In this document: positions 46,153 to 57,178 of the stretch, piece by piece
Layout: each line of letters starts with the position of its first letter
Position numbering within the stretch: the stretch's first letter is position 1
DNA from: Massospora cicadina
Lineage: Eukaryota; Entomophthoromycota; Entomophthoromycetes; Entomophthorales; Entomophthoraceae
NCBI GenBank assembly: GCA_022478985.1
Contig: JAKSZP010014522.1
Location: forward strand, 165,074-229,073
Length of the DNA stretch: 64,000 nt
Direction: 5' to 3'
Translations under genes and position numbers: made by a program
Notes under the pieces: model-generated
The model's database searches: none
Told to the model about the DNA's origin: nothing
What the model saw: the letters and a program-made list of their open reading frames with translations, nothing else

Positions 46153-47252
46153 TGTTAAAATTTAGGAGTTTTTGTTGATTGTTAAAGACTGATAGTTTCC
46201 AAATTATTAACTGCACCGGTTCAATATGTGCACAATTTGTGGTATCTGATCATAGATTATAGTTGATTGATAATAGTGTGAAGACTATTACTCATAGTTA
46301 AATAGATAACCCGTTCTTTCCAATGCTTGACCTGTATTTTTCCACGAAATACACTTGATGCTTTAGTAGGAATTTATACCCTTATCCGCTTAACTTGATC
46401 CATGCTTAGATCCCTAAGCTTACGACCTTTCCTCTTGTGACACAAAGTCAGCAGCAATTCCCATCTAAGCTAAGTTTCTCTTCTAAGGATCCTCAATCCT
46501 TACCCTTTATACTACAAAAGAGTCCATAATTAAAGCACACAAGCAACAATTTTCTGAAGATGAATAGGAATAAAACCAGTAATATATTATGCTATTTTCT
46601 GCCACCTTTATTGTGAATTATCAGGGGAATTTATAGAGGAAATTCGGCGCCCAACCCTCAATTGGTGCCTCAGTCATGAAATGGCAGCCATTGCTGTTGA
46701 ACTTCCCTTTGACCTCTCAACAGTGATGGTGCTTTCCATCTAGTTAGGATCCCTTCATCAGACATCCTTAAGACCTAAAATGGACAGAGTCATAAAATGT
46801 GCCCTAGCTTTTCCTACTCAATCCCAGCAAACCAACTATATTTAGCAAGCAACCTTATTAGGTAATGGGACTTGTTACCCATTATGGCAGGTCGCAAATC
46901 AACTGATTGATTTGCTAGTTGCAGGTGGCATCACTCACCTTGCAACTTGCTCTTTAAATTTCCAATTGGTCATTGATAAAACCTGACCAATCTTAATTGG
47001 TACACCTGATAGTTAATCATTGATCAACTATCAGATGCCCTATATTTTCAGCAACTCTGCCCCACGAGATCTTAAGCATTAGCCATTATCAATTCACAAC
47101 ATATCCAAACCTGGCAAATTACCTAAAATCCCCCAAACAGTATTAACCTGAAATTGGGGTCAACTGATATCTAATTCACTTGCCATAAGGAATTATCCCC
47201 TAGTGATCCATGGTAATCTAGGAGGCTGAAAATGTGGGCAAAAATTTAAACA
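46153..47252 (-). repeat. Family A 5' LTR (right)
   Basis: 1100 bases, TGTTAAAATTTAGGAG to TTTAAACA on the plus strand. Followed by CGTGG at 47253-47257. Confidence 0.9.
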
Positions 47253-47257
47253 CGTGG
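47253..47257. repeat. 5-bp target-site duplication CGTGG, right
   Basis: Copy of 34630-34634. Confidence 0.88.
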
Positions 47258-48169
47258 CATCTCAGAACTTGGTTTACATCTCCACTGCCATCCACGCAGC
47301 ATTGATAAACCTAATTAAATAAATTTTAAATATGCAACTTCTAAGTGGGAGTTCTGACATGCAGATTGGGCTTTATTTCAGAGAAATAATGAAACAGATA
47401 GTATCTCATGTGAGAGAAGGGGAACGCACCCTCAATTAATAAATAGTGGACCAGCAAAAGCTACACAAATTATCAAAATTAACAATAGAAGCATGACAAA
47501 TGCCAGCATCCTAGCAACCGCTAGCTGGTGGATTAGGAGCCCTTAAACCTTATAAATTTACAACAAAATATAAATTTAATTTTAGTATCCCAAAATCCAT
47601 CAATACAACAATTAAGTCTCATTAAAGAAATGGGATTACTACTGTCTCATAATGGATTTATAAATCCCAACCTTAGGAAATACCATACATGATTGGTGAT
47701 TGTTACAAAAGGACCACCCCCATTTATGATGGATGTTTCAGTGTCACCTGCTGAGAGCTCACTTCCAGTTCTAAACAGTTATTTGGCAACACAGAGGGAT
47801 AATACTAATGACTAGATCTAAAATAGTATGAGAGCAAGTCTCTCATTGAGCTAAGTCACAATGGGATTGGACACTTGATGAGAACTAGGATTACCAAGTA
47901 AGGTTCCCTGAGGAGGTACAACTGAAACAGATTTTAAGCTCCAGGATCTGAAGTTTGGCGTTGCAGTTAGGTTTACAGGGTGTATGCTATGCGACAACAT
48001 AGATGCGAGAGTGGACCAAGTTCCAGCTAAGGTATAGGAGGGTTATCCTATATGCACAGAGAGTACCAATATCATCTAGAGTCTTTTGGAGGAAGGCCAC
48101 TTCCAAGCTGTTCAAGTGTTTCAGCCTTAAAGATTTCTTTTAGAATAGCGTAAGTACTGGACATTAGTG
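47258..48169. other. Spacer between family A and family E
   Basis: About 0.9 kb with no long frame or transposon motif. A short minus-strand open stretch (48169-48072, KEIFKAETLEQLGSGLPP) reads like protein and is fused to the LTR frame of family E; it could be a host exon scrap, but there is no second exon or splice evidence. Confidence 0.4.
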
Positions 48170-48965
48170 TGTAACGCACTGGCTCCTTCCAATGAGCCAC
48201 GAATGAGTTGGGCAACAGGATCCATGTTAAAGACCATAAGGCTGACAGGACTCCTGATACTACTCTCCTGGTGCGCGCGCTACAAGATTGGACAAGCACC
48301 CCCTGGAAGACAGTTGCAAGTATACTCAATCCCAGCAACATGCCTTGACTCCAAGACAAGGTATAGAGGGAGGCAATAGCCCTCCCAAGCTCACTCTCAA
48401 AGTCCAATTCTTGTTGATTTAAGCCAAACATGGCTGCAGTTAGGCAATATTTTTAAAATAAACCAAATTATAAATATATGAAAATATATTAGCCAAGTTG
48501 ATAGAAAACAGAACTGAGGAGCCTCCAGCTCCCAGTTCCTTTATATACATATAAAAGCTAAAATAAAATATAATATAAGATGTGCCAACTTGAATGATGT
48601 TTGGTGTAAACTTTACAGCAGGATCGCGGAATCTTTACTCAATGGTTCCATGCCAGTTCTGATCCTCAATGGTTCCGCGCCAGTTCCATTTCGAATCCCA
48701 ATCAAACTGCGAAACTCCCAAGCACCCATTTCATTCCATTCTCAATTTGAATCCAAATCAAATCTCGAAACTACCCATTTTACTCGTTTTCCGTTTTGTT
48801 CTGACTTGGACGCCCATCTTGCTCCTTGGCCTACTCCAAGCTCCGGCCCCTTAGGCGTCCTTGCCAGAACCAACGCCCCCTCCTCCTCCATACATACAGA
48901 CACAGCCTGCCCTGTCTTACCAAAGATCAGGGCAATGTGATGCTGAGGATAGACCTCAACTGTCA
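48170..48965 (-). repeat. Family E 3' LTR
   Basis: 796 bases. On the minus strand TGACAGTTGAGGTC to GTGCGTTACA. Its first three bases, TGA, form the stop codon of pol. Confidence 0.9.
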
Positions 48966-48966
48966 C
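48742..48966 (-). other. Open frame in family E U3
   Basis: An open sense frame starts at the first LTR bases (VTVEVYPQHHIALIFGKTGQ, GALVLARTPKGPELGVG) and covers about 75 codons here and about 92 codons in the other LTR (53866-53591, where the frame enters from the flank). No ATG at its start; the first in-frame ATG is about 26 codons in. Function unknown; may be fortuitous. Confidence 0.35.
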
Positions 48967-48967
48967 A

Positions 48968-49140
48968 TCACCCCCCTAGACAAGAAGAACTCTTGGATTT
49001 TCTCAGGACATCGGGCACAATCCCTAGCTGACTGCCATGTGGACTCCTCAATAGGATGACCCACCCAACGTACCAAGAATGAATGACGTCCTCGCACTAC
49101 TTTGGTGTCAAGAATCTCCTCAACTTCATACTCTTCGGCT
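48968..49140 (-). pseudogene. Family E chromodomain (pol C-terminus)
   Basis: One nucleotide shift near 49130 separates this from the integrase frame. The text YEVEEILDTKVVRGRHSFLV, then RWVGHP.EESTWQSARDC and KIQEFF, is a canonical chromodomain (aromatic positions and ESTW box). In chromoviruses it guides integration to marked chromatin. The frame ends in ATG-TGA, the TGA being the first bases of the LTR. Confidence 0.85.
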
Positions 49141-50560
49141 CCTCCTCCAGCTGGAATAAAGGAGAAGCCCTTTCAGGTGGCTGGCCAAAGAATGGCTTGA
49201 GCTGCGATACATGCAACACCGGATGGGCTCTTGACCCTTCTGGGAGCTTCAGCTCAAATGCCACCTCGTTCACCGCCCTCACTACCTGATATGGGCCCAA
49301 CGCCACTGGCCCCAATTTCTGGCTCCTTACAGGCAAGGCATAGTTCTGAGCATTCACCAAGACCCAATCACCTCTCTTGAAAGCTCTACCTTCAGATCTA
49401 TGCTGGTCCGCCTTCCTCTTCTGAGCTGTGACTGCCACCACCAAATTCTTCTTCAGGAGCTCCAGGGTGTCCCAGGTATCTCGTGACAGCTCATCTGCCG
49501 CTGGATTCTGACCTTGCTCCCTGGGCCCCATACCCTCTGGGTGTTGGCCGTGATTTGCAAAAAATGGGGTCATACCCGTGGATGAATGCTTATGATTGTT
49601 ATAAGCAAATTGAGCCAGCTTCACCCAATATACCCAGTCATCCTGCCGCCCTGAGACATAGCACCTCAAATATTGCTCCAATATCTGATTTACTCTCTCA
49701 GTTTGGCCGTCTGACTGAGGATGGTATGCTGACGAATGGCAAGCCTTGATCTTTAGATTCCCCAACATGTGGAGCCAAAATTTAGATGTAAATTGCGGAC
49801 CACGATCCGACACAATCTCTTCAGGCACCCCATGTCTGGAGAAAACCTCATTTACAAAAATCTGTCCTGCCACCTTTGCAGAAATGGTTGACTGACAAGG
49901 GAAAAACTCTGCATATTTAGTCAGGCGATCCACCACCACCATCAAGGCATCCATCCCCTGTGACTTGGGCAGTCCTGTGATGAAGTCCACACTCACTGAG
50001 GACCATGGCCTAGAAGGAATTTGAAGCGGCTTCAATTTCCCCCTGGTGCCACCCGTTGGGCCTTTGCCCTGGCGCAAACCACACAACGCGAAACATACTT
50101 CCGCACCGCTGCACCCACACCTCTCCACGAATAGTGACGGCGAACAAGATCTAACGTCTTCTCTTGACCGGGATGACCTGCCAGAGGATGGTCGTGATTA
50201 GCTGCCATTACCTCTTGTTGCAGACTCTTCACAGGGACCCAAATCCTTCCCTCATGGCGTATGATACCACCCCAAACTGAGAATCCTGCATGCCCCCTGC
50301 TTGCCTCACCTTCTCCTGTCTCTTCTCTTATCCGTTGGCCCAGCTCACATCTTTGCTGTGCAGTCCGGATTCTTCCTGCCATTCCTTCTCTCCAGCCCTG
50401 GATCGTTGCAAACAGGTTCTGTGGCAACATCGTGGCTGTATTGAACTTCCTCAACTCCTCATCAGAAAACACCAGTCCAGAATCACGGCTCAATAAATCT
50501 GGCAAGATATTTTGTTTTCCCGGCTTGTATTCAATCCGCAGGTCATATTGAACCAACTCT
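49097..50560 (-). pseudogene. Family E integrase
   Basis: The zinc site is HDHPLAGHPGQEK...CVVCARAKAQR (about 50200-50060), in the frame 50985-50032. One shift near 50040-50100 leads to the long frame 50128-49097, which holds the D,D,E core: D at 49985 (SVDFITGLP), D at 49805 (SDRGPQF) and E at 49699 (GQTERVNQ). The GPY/F-type module with FKRGDWVLV and LGPYQVVRAVN is at about 49380-49270. All catalytic residues are intact. About 480 codons. Confidence 0.92.
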
Positions 50561-51690
50561 AAGTGCCACCGGGCCTGCCTCTGGTTCATCAGGCGTGGGG
50601 ACTTATAGTATTCTAAGGCTCGATGGTCCGTTTGGATGACAACTGGGTGCCTGGCATACAATAGGTGGTGTTGCCACTCCCCTAAAGCTGCAACTATTGC
50701 CAAAAGTTCCTTATCATAAACTGGATAGTTGGTTTCAGCTGGTGCCATCTTCCGACTGAAGTAACAGACAGGATGTTCAACCCCATCCTTACCCTCCTGC
50801 AACAACATGGCTCCAAGTGCAAAATTTGACGCGTCAGTCTCTACCACGAATGGTTTGTTTGGGTCAGGGTGTGCCAGAACTGGGGCTGTCAGCAGACTCG
50901 TCTTCACTTGCTGAAATGCCCTCTCCTCAGCCTCCCCCAAACGAACGGCACGTCTCCCATCAGTCTTGTCAATGGCACAGCCCATTGGGCCAGATCCCTA
51001 GAAAACCTCCGCACGAAATTTACCACCCCCAAAAAGCTTCGCACTTCAGTCCTATTCCCAGGAGCCTTCCATTCCCGCACCGCCCGCAACTTATCAGGAC
51101 AGATCGCTATCCCTTCTTGGAGGACCACGTTCCCTAGGAAGGACACCGATTCCTTATTGAACTCGCACTTGGACGGCTTCAACTTCAAGCCCGCGTTCCT
51201 AACCACCTCCAACACACTTCTCACATCCCTCACATGGTCCTGTGCCGATCTGGAAAACACCAGGATGTCATCCATATAAGCAACACAACACCTACCCACT
51301 AAGTCCCCCAATACATGATCAATCATGCGCTGGAAAACTGCAGGGGCATTGCGTAGCCCAAATGGCATAACCCTGTACTCGAAGTTTCCCAGATGACATT
51401 TGAATGCCGTATACCGCTGGTGCTCAGGGCGAACAGGAATTTGATTGAAAGCGTCCACCAAATCCAATTTGGTGAACACCCCACACCCGGAGATCATGGG
51501 CAGAATGTTCTCCATGAGTGGCATTGGATAGGGGTCAGGTTCCGTCACCTCATTAAGGCGTCAGAAATCAACACAAGGACGTAACTCCCCCTGACTTGGG
51601 AACCAACAGGACTGGCGAAACCACCGGCGACTTGGAAGGCACAATCAAACCCATATCCAGCATCTTATGGACATAATCCTCCAATGCCTC
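50560..51690 (-). pseudogene. Family E reverse transcriptase and RNase H
   Basis: RT begins ALEDYVHKMLDMGLIVPSKS (51688-51620). A shift at a G run near 51590 and a TGA near 51570 precede the 214-codon frame 51548-50904 with KLDLVDAFNQIPV, VMPFGLRNAPAVFQRMIDHV, the catalytic YMDD at 51267-51278 and FLGVVNFVRRFSRDL. After one shift around 50940 RNase H follows in 50985-50560: FVVETDASNFALGAML (catalytic Asp present), VYDKELLAIV and TDHRALEY. Family-typical length; two or three lesions only. Confidence 0.92.
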
Positions 51691-52500
51691 TCAGGCCCGT
51701 GGATTCAACGGATAGACTGGACAGCCCTTTGGTAACTCAGAGCCTTCCTTGAACCGGAATCCAAATGCAAAATCCCCTGTAGGCGAAAAAGGCGCATCAC
51801 CTTTAGGCTCAAACACCTCCGCAAAATCCTGATACTCCCTCGGCAATCCTTCCACTGGCACACTTGAGGTGATTCCACCCATGTGCTTCACCAACGAACC
51901 TTGGGACTGAAACGTCCATTCACACGTCCCCTGACCTCTAGGCGACAACAGAACCCTCTCTCTCTTCATATCAAACTGTGGGCAGAAATGGTGCCACCAT
52001 CTCATCCCCAGCACCACCGAATGTGGCAGGTGAGCTACGGCGTGAAACTCCTCCCTGAATACCTCCGGGCCTTGCCTCAACAGGACCTTGGCCTGCACTC
52101 GCCATACCGCCGTTTTTTTGGAGGCGTCTGCCAACGTCACCCATCCATCCTTCTGTAATGACAATCCATGGCTTCTTGCCCACTTCTCCTCAACATAATT
52201 TTCCCCAGCTCCGGTGTCAATCAAAGCTAGAACTTCACCGCAATCCCTTCCTTCATCCCCCACAAGCACATTGATGGGCAAAATCAGATAAGGATAAGAT
52301 GAAGTAAGCGGTTTATTTTGAGGCACCGGATTCACTGGCTTCTTGCGAAAATTATAAGGAGCCTTCTTATTCTGAGCCTCAGGATCCTGAGCGGTAATCT
52401 CGATGGGAATCCCTGTCTCCCGCACCTCAACCATACCCTCAGGATTTCCTTGACTCTTCTTTCCTTCCTCCACATAGCTAAACCCCTTAGAACCATGTAT
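51691..52500 (-). pseudogene. Family E protease
   Basis: The retropepsin active site ALIDTGAGENYV is at 52228-52190 (DTG 52210-52218), followed by VTLADASKKT and HSVVLGMRWW, the usual flap and LG(M/L) boxes. It shares a frame with the end of gag (52752-51691). A TGA at 51691 (PLNPRA then stop, continuing EALEDY in frame) separates it from RT; CGA to TGA would explain it. Confidence 0.88.
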
Positions 52501-52985
52501 GGGCTCTGAACCTGCCCTTCTTCCACCACTCTGTCCTCGGAATCCCCCTGGGGGTCGCACAAACCAATAATAAATCAGCTTGCAAGTTTTGGCGAAACAT
52601 GCGCGGAAGCTGAGACTCAGGTGCCTTTGCTGCTCTTGCCAATGCGCGGAACATCTGGCCATACTCCTCCACTGACTTCTTCCCTTGACCACACTGCAGT
52701 AACGCCGCCCAGGCCGAATCCTGCGCCTCATCTGGACATGCTGCACGGTCAATCCAATCCAGACATTCCTCCACCAATATGGGTAACCCTGACTGCTCTT
52801 CTAAAAGTTCTCGCACCCAGTTTGACTGCTTTACTGGAAGTGCCAACAGAACCTGACTTAACTGCAAGGCAAATGAATCCTCTCCACCCGCTGCCTTTGT
52901 CAAACGTCCCTGAAACTGAACCTGGCTAAACGTCTGGTGGATCAGTTCCAAGTCTTCCGATTTTAAAACCGTGCGGTGGAGAATA
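52487..52985 (-). pseudogene. Family E gag
   Basis: Frame 52951-52487 reads as a Gag capsid: FALQLSQVLLALPVK, WVRELLEEQSGL, ACPDEAQDSAWAALLQCGQG, SVEEYGQMFRALARAA, which has the spacing of the retrotransposon Gag domain. The frame is open upstream to about 52985 (DGDILHRTVLKSEDLELIHQ) with no ATG. A shift near 52500-52550 joins the protease frame. No CCHC knuckle is visible. The product is short for Gag, about 160 codons before the shift. Confidence 0.8.
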
Positions 52986-53280
52986 TCACCATCAAGAGTG
53001 TTGCAGTATGGTTATACCACATTGGAAACACAACTTCTTCTGGCACCTCTTTTGCTTGCCACCACAACGACAGGAAAGTAAATGAGTTCTGTTTAATGTA
53101 ACGCACTGGCTCCTTCCAATGAGCCACGAATGAGTTGGGCAACAGGATCCATGTTAAAGACCATAAGGCTGACAGGACTCCTGATACTACTCTCCTGGTG
53201 CGCGCGCTACAAGATTGGACAAGCACCCCCTGGAAGACAGTTGCAAGTATAATCAATCTAGCAACATGCCTTGACTCCAA
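52963..53280 (-). other. Open frame from family E 5' LTR into the leader
   Basis: Sense frame with two hydrophobic segments (LIILATVFQGVLVQ; VVSGVLSALWSLTWILL) starting in the LTR and ending in the leader before gag, one frame off from gag. The LTR part is open in the other LTR as well (48431-48170, where it starts further upstream). It may be a membrane-type small protein or chance. Confidence 0.35.
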
Positions 53281-53865
53281 GACAAGGTATAGAGGGAGGC
53301 AATAGCCCTCCCAAGCTCACTCTCAAAGTCCAATTCTTGTTGATTTAAGCCAAACATGGCTGCAGTTAGGCAATATTTTTAAAATAAACCCCAAAATTAT
53401 AAATATATGAATTTTAGGTTCTTTTATTTAATATTTAGTTCCTTCCCTATATACACATGCTAAAAGCTAAAATAAAATATAATATAAGTTGATATGATGT
53501 TTGGTGTAAACTTTACAGCAGGATCGCGGAATCTTTACTCAATGGTTCCATACCAGTTCTGATCCTCAATGGTTCCGCGCCAGTTCCATTTCAAATCCCA
53601 ATCGAACCGCGAAACTCCCAAGCACCCGTTTCATTCCATTCTCTATTTGAATTCAAATCAAATCTCAAAACTACCCATTTTACTCGTTTTCCGTCTTGTT
53701 CTGACTTGGACGCCCATCTTGCTCTTTGGCCTACTCCAAGCTCCGGCCCCTTAGGCGTCCTTGCCAGAACCAACGCCCCCTCCTCCCCCATACATACAGA
53801 CACAGCCTGCCCTGTCTTACCAAAGATCAGGGCAATGTGATGCTGAGGATAGACCTCAACCGTCA
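53097..53865 (-). repeat. Family E 5' LTR
   Basis: 769 bases; same ends as 48170-48965. Confidence 0.9.
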
Positions 53866-54959
53866 CACAGGGCAGGGAGTGATTCCAGAAGGATTCTGTT
53901 TGTCCCACCTGAGGTGAGTAACCACAGGTGAGCTCCCTCATAGATCTCACCAAGAAGAAGTTGGAAGCTAAGGATATCTGCTAGCCCCTTCCCCTGAGAC
54001 TTATGATGAGACCTAAGTTTAAACAGCTTGTTGAAAATTGCCTTATTAAATTTATAGTTTCAGGGGGGTGGAGAAGGGTGAGTGGTGACAGGTACTGTCC
54101 ACTGTATGAGTTTCTTATGTGAGGAGAGTTGTGCAACGCCTTCAGTGCACCCCCTTATAAAGGAAAATGCCAAGGCTAGGAGGGAGAATAGGGTACTGAC
54201 CAGTGGGCAGTTTCCAAGGGGGTCAACTCTGAGAGGGTAGAATAACTCTAGCGACCCTACAGGAGATTAAAATATTGGTTGTTTCACTGTTTTCTCAGTT
54301 AATATCAAAGAAAGTGGAGAGCAGGCGGTTGCTAGAGGTAACACTTTAGAAAAAGAAGATAAAAGTTTTTGAAGTGTGAAGAAAGCAGGAAGTGACATCC
54401 TAAGTTATCTTCAGTAGGATTAAAATAATTTTTGATTAAAATGCGCCCCAAACTGACCCGGAGCAACAGTAGAAAGAGGCTTGGAGAACTGAGTCAGTTT
54501 GAGTATGATCTGAGACCAATATGTGTGAAATGGTGAGCTGTGAACTCAGTTGAATAGGATATGGTGAGGGTATCAATTTTGGTACCAACAGCAGGGACAG
54601 ACCAGAAATATAGGATAAGGCTGACCATTGCAAGAATATGTTTAGTCAAGTTATATATAAAGGAGTCTCAAAACTAGGGAAGTTTAACCTAAAATAACCC
54701 TTTATTTATTATAGAATAGTGTGGTACTGATAAAAGTGAAAATATCAAAACTATGATGCTAGGTTCAGAGGTGAGTTTTCAAGATCTGAATAATTATCAA
54801 ACCTGATCCAAGCTGAAAAGTTTTTGCTTTCCAACAAGATTAAAATTTTACATACTTAATCCTCTCAAGCCTATTGTATAAGGTCAAGTATAGTATCTAA
54901 TATAATATCTATTTTTAACGGATTAATAAGTAAGGTATCTTGGTCCTCTTATCTTGAAT
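53866..54959. other. Gene-free spacer
   Basis: About 1.1 kb with no long frame, no transposon motif and no repeat that I can relate to the rest of the window. Confidence 0.5.
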
Positions 54960-54960
54960 C

Positions 54961-55395
54961 GTCATGGTTAGAAAATGAAATCATAATTGGAACCAATGTT
55001 AAAGACAAAGAAACATGTCAGGAGGCTAAAAAGGTAAAGTTGGAAAGCCTCCCTGACCTCAAACATACCATAGATCAATGCTGGGTCAAGGCGTAGTATT
55101 CTCAGGTTGATCCAAGGATGCAAGAGAAGTTTGGCCCTGTATAACAGCAGGTGCATTAAAACGAACTAGCTTTTGGTGAATGAAAATGGTTCACTTTGGT
55201 TTTTAGGTGAACGGGGACTCAAAACCCGTTCAGTTTCAAAATTTCCAGCTCAGGTTAGCTGCTTCTACAATCAACTACCTGAGTTCAGTCGATTACCAAG
55301 TACAGTGTACTGCCAAATGGAAGCGTGCACCTATTGGTGTGCCTCAACTTAGACCCACTTCCTTCAATTTATTGTTTTTCCAAATCTCTTAAATT
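54961..55395 (+). pseudogene. U3 open reading frame of family C, copy in C1 5' LTR
   Basis: From 54962 the frame reads SWLENEIIIGTNVKDKETCQ then KKVKLESLPDLKHTIDQCWV, a TAG, and more codons to a TAA. The second half resumes in another frame at about 55150-55390 (ALKRTSF, VQFQNFQLRLAASTINYL, WKRAPIGVPQLRPTSFN). The order equals that in the other three copies. No ATG at the LTR start here because the flank supplies G-A-A-T rather than the A of the polypurine tract. Confidence 0.5.
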
Positions 55396-55651
55396 CCTCA
55401 TGTTGAGACCAATCCCTCCCATTGGTCGACTTCTCCCTTATAATAAACCCCTTTGCCAGTACACCATTTTTATACTTATGTTATCTTGGATGATCCTATG
55501 CGTGGCTATCTTTATGGAGGTCTCACGCTACATTAGCCATTTAATTTTTAACTATGATAAAACTATCCGCCCATGCACCATTGGGCCGCCCAGGTTCCCT
55601 CCAACCTAGGACGCCTATACCTTACTACTCTGTACACTGCATTGCTCCTGT

Positions 55652-55819
55652 TTGGTTACTCACTCTAATAAGAACATTTTTAACCTAAGTTATTATTGCT
55701 TGAGCACCCTCTTCTGGGCTCTAGTAACTTTTGTACTAACAATTAGTTCCCTGGCGTTGGCCCTGTGCACCACGCACTACCACTCTGGGAACAGGAGAGT
55801 TATAGACACTCTCCTTATA
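55652..55819 (+). other. Hydrophobic open frame in C1 LTR (R/U5 side)
   Basis: LSYYCLSTLFWALVTFVLTI then SSLALALCTTH and NRRVIDTLL. A predicted-looking membrane helix followed by a basic stretch. The inverted copy at 60629-60453 encodes FSYYCSSTLCWSLVALVLTA in the same frame. Codon comparison by eye shows about twice as many amino-acid-changing as silent differences, so selection on the protein is not evident. Confidence 0.4.
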
Positions 55820-56540
55820 TTAGTCGACCAACCCTTTGATCTTACATGCATGATCTTTTTCCATGTGGAAATTTCGTGAAGTGCAAATGGTGTGCACCAG
55901 CTGTTGGCCATGGCCGCAGTGGGGCTCACCACTATTTGCTCTTTTTCCTGAAGGTTGGAGAATCTCAACGTTATTTTTGCTCCCTCTGACTAGAAAGTAC
56001 CCACCTTTCTTGCTCATACCTGGTGGATACAGATGCTTCATGGCCTGTGAGTCATGATTCCTTGACTTTCCATCAAAAATAATAAAATTGATTCAAATAA
56101 ACTGGGTTTTTCAGCACTGCGTTAAAACGGCGCAGGCAGTATCCTTGACAATGGGCCTGGGGATGATGGCCTTGGATAACGTTGGACAACCCATTGCCAA
56201 AATGGGACTAGGGTCGTTCACGCCTTAAAACGCGTTTTATTATTGCATTGCCATATATACATATGAATATATTTATCCCCTTATGGCTCAGATATGGATC
56301 CCATTTCTGTGTATCAAATTACCCCAGAGAACCCACGCTTAACTACCACAATAATTTGCGGAACCCAGAAGAGGGAGAAGAAGTTACAATTACATTATAA
56401 AAACGTTTTTGCAGTTGCTGAAGATATTGTAGGATATGTGGCATTCAGTAGTAAGAGTGGCCAAATATCCCTCTCCTTTCTTTGATGCGTAAATTTATCC
56501 TGGGGTTAGGATAAAACCTGAGAAATAGTATGGTGGTGAA
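55820..56540 (+). other. C1 leader and gag remnant
   Basis: No primer-binding site recognised directly after the LTR. The frame 56294-56485 and neighbours may be the last piece of gag. A Cys pair (KCKWC) at about 55870 is not a proper knuckle. Confidence 0.4.
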
Positions 56541-57178
56541 TTGTTGGCGCTGTATGCTATGAATAAAGATCATTTGGGATATTTTTTGTTAACTGCTACC
56601 CTATCATCACCTTCAGGTAAAATTAGCACTACTATCTTGGTGGATACTGGAGCCTCAGAGAATTTCATTGACAAAGACATAGCTGACTACCTTGAGCTGA
56701 GTTACTTGCCAGGTGGTATGATTATGGGATGGCTTCTCAAGGTATTCCCACCCTGAAGGTAATAGGGTTAGTGGGTTATCAAGTGGGCAAGTATCTTTTG
56801 TCGGACTGTTTCCAAGGAATCAAAAACCTTTTATATCCCATTATCTTGGGGCAAGATGGTGAGCAAAAGTTTGACGTAAGGACCAACTTGAGATACAATA
56901 CCCTATCCCTGACATTAAAGAATGGTCGTACATTAATTATTCCTTTGTCTGAGGCTAACTTCCAGGGCGATTTGCCCCATTGGCCCAATATCCACACCCT
57001 CAAGCTCGCTCCATTGTTAAAGCCCTCTCTGGAGGTACCTTCACATTCTTGCTTGAAGGGGCTGGAATCTTCATTTGATGCGGCTTCAGCCAATGAATTA
57101 CCTGCTCATTCAGAGTTTTTTTGTGAGTTCGAGCTCACTGTTGATCTAATGTGCATATCTCCCCAATTTACCATTTGA
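56541..57178 (+). pseudogene. C1 protease and linker
   Basis: Retropepsin site ILVDTGASENFI with DTG at 56643-56651, then a shift near 56725 into the 149-codon frame 56729-57178 (LLYPIILGQDGEQKFDVRTN, where IILG is the second hallmark), which runs to a TGA. Closest in this window to the family E protease. Confidence 0.82.

Larger units (their letters stand above)
34635..47252 (-). mobile_element. Family A Ty3/Gypsy element, 12.6 kb with nested insertions
   Basis: Two 1100-bp LTRs in the same orientation (34635-35734 and 46153-47252), a polypurine tract at the left LTR (minus strand AAGAGGGGGATG, 35735-35752), a primer-binding site at the right LTR (46133-46150) and a matching 5-bp duplication. 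The pol order on the minus strand is gag (45800-44700), protease, RT, RNase H, integrase (to about 40975). The N element is inserted right after the integrase end at 40969/37806. The left part, 35753-37805, includes a plus-strand coding relic whose origin is unknown. LTRs are clearly diverged, so it is older than the family B element. Confidence 0.9.
48170..53865 (-). mobile_element. Family E chromodomain Ty3/Gypsy retrotransposon, best preserved
   Basis: 5.7 kb on the minus strand: 5' LTR 53097-53865, gag, protease, RT, RNase H, integrase, chromodomain, polypurine tract (TAGGGGGGTGATG on the minus strand), 3' LTR 48170-48965. LTRs are nearly identical outside one short variable stretch (48466-48560 against 53385-53490). 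Only a handful of lesions interrupt pol, so it is the youngest chromovirus here. Five bases outside the two ends (TAGTG and CACAG) do not match, so the duplication is lost or an end has recombined. No recognisable TGG-type primer site follows the 5' LTR. Confidence 0.92.
54960..55819 (+). repeat. C1 5' LTR
   Basis: 860 bases; homologous end to end with 60453-61291 inverted. The terminal TG and CA are mutated to CG (54960) and TA (55819). Contains the U3 frame and a downstream hydrophobic frame described separately. Confidence 0.82.

Noticed and set aside
48170..53865. TSD for family E
   Set aside because: TAGTG on the left and CACAG on the right do not match; no alternative LTR edge gave a match.
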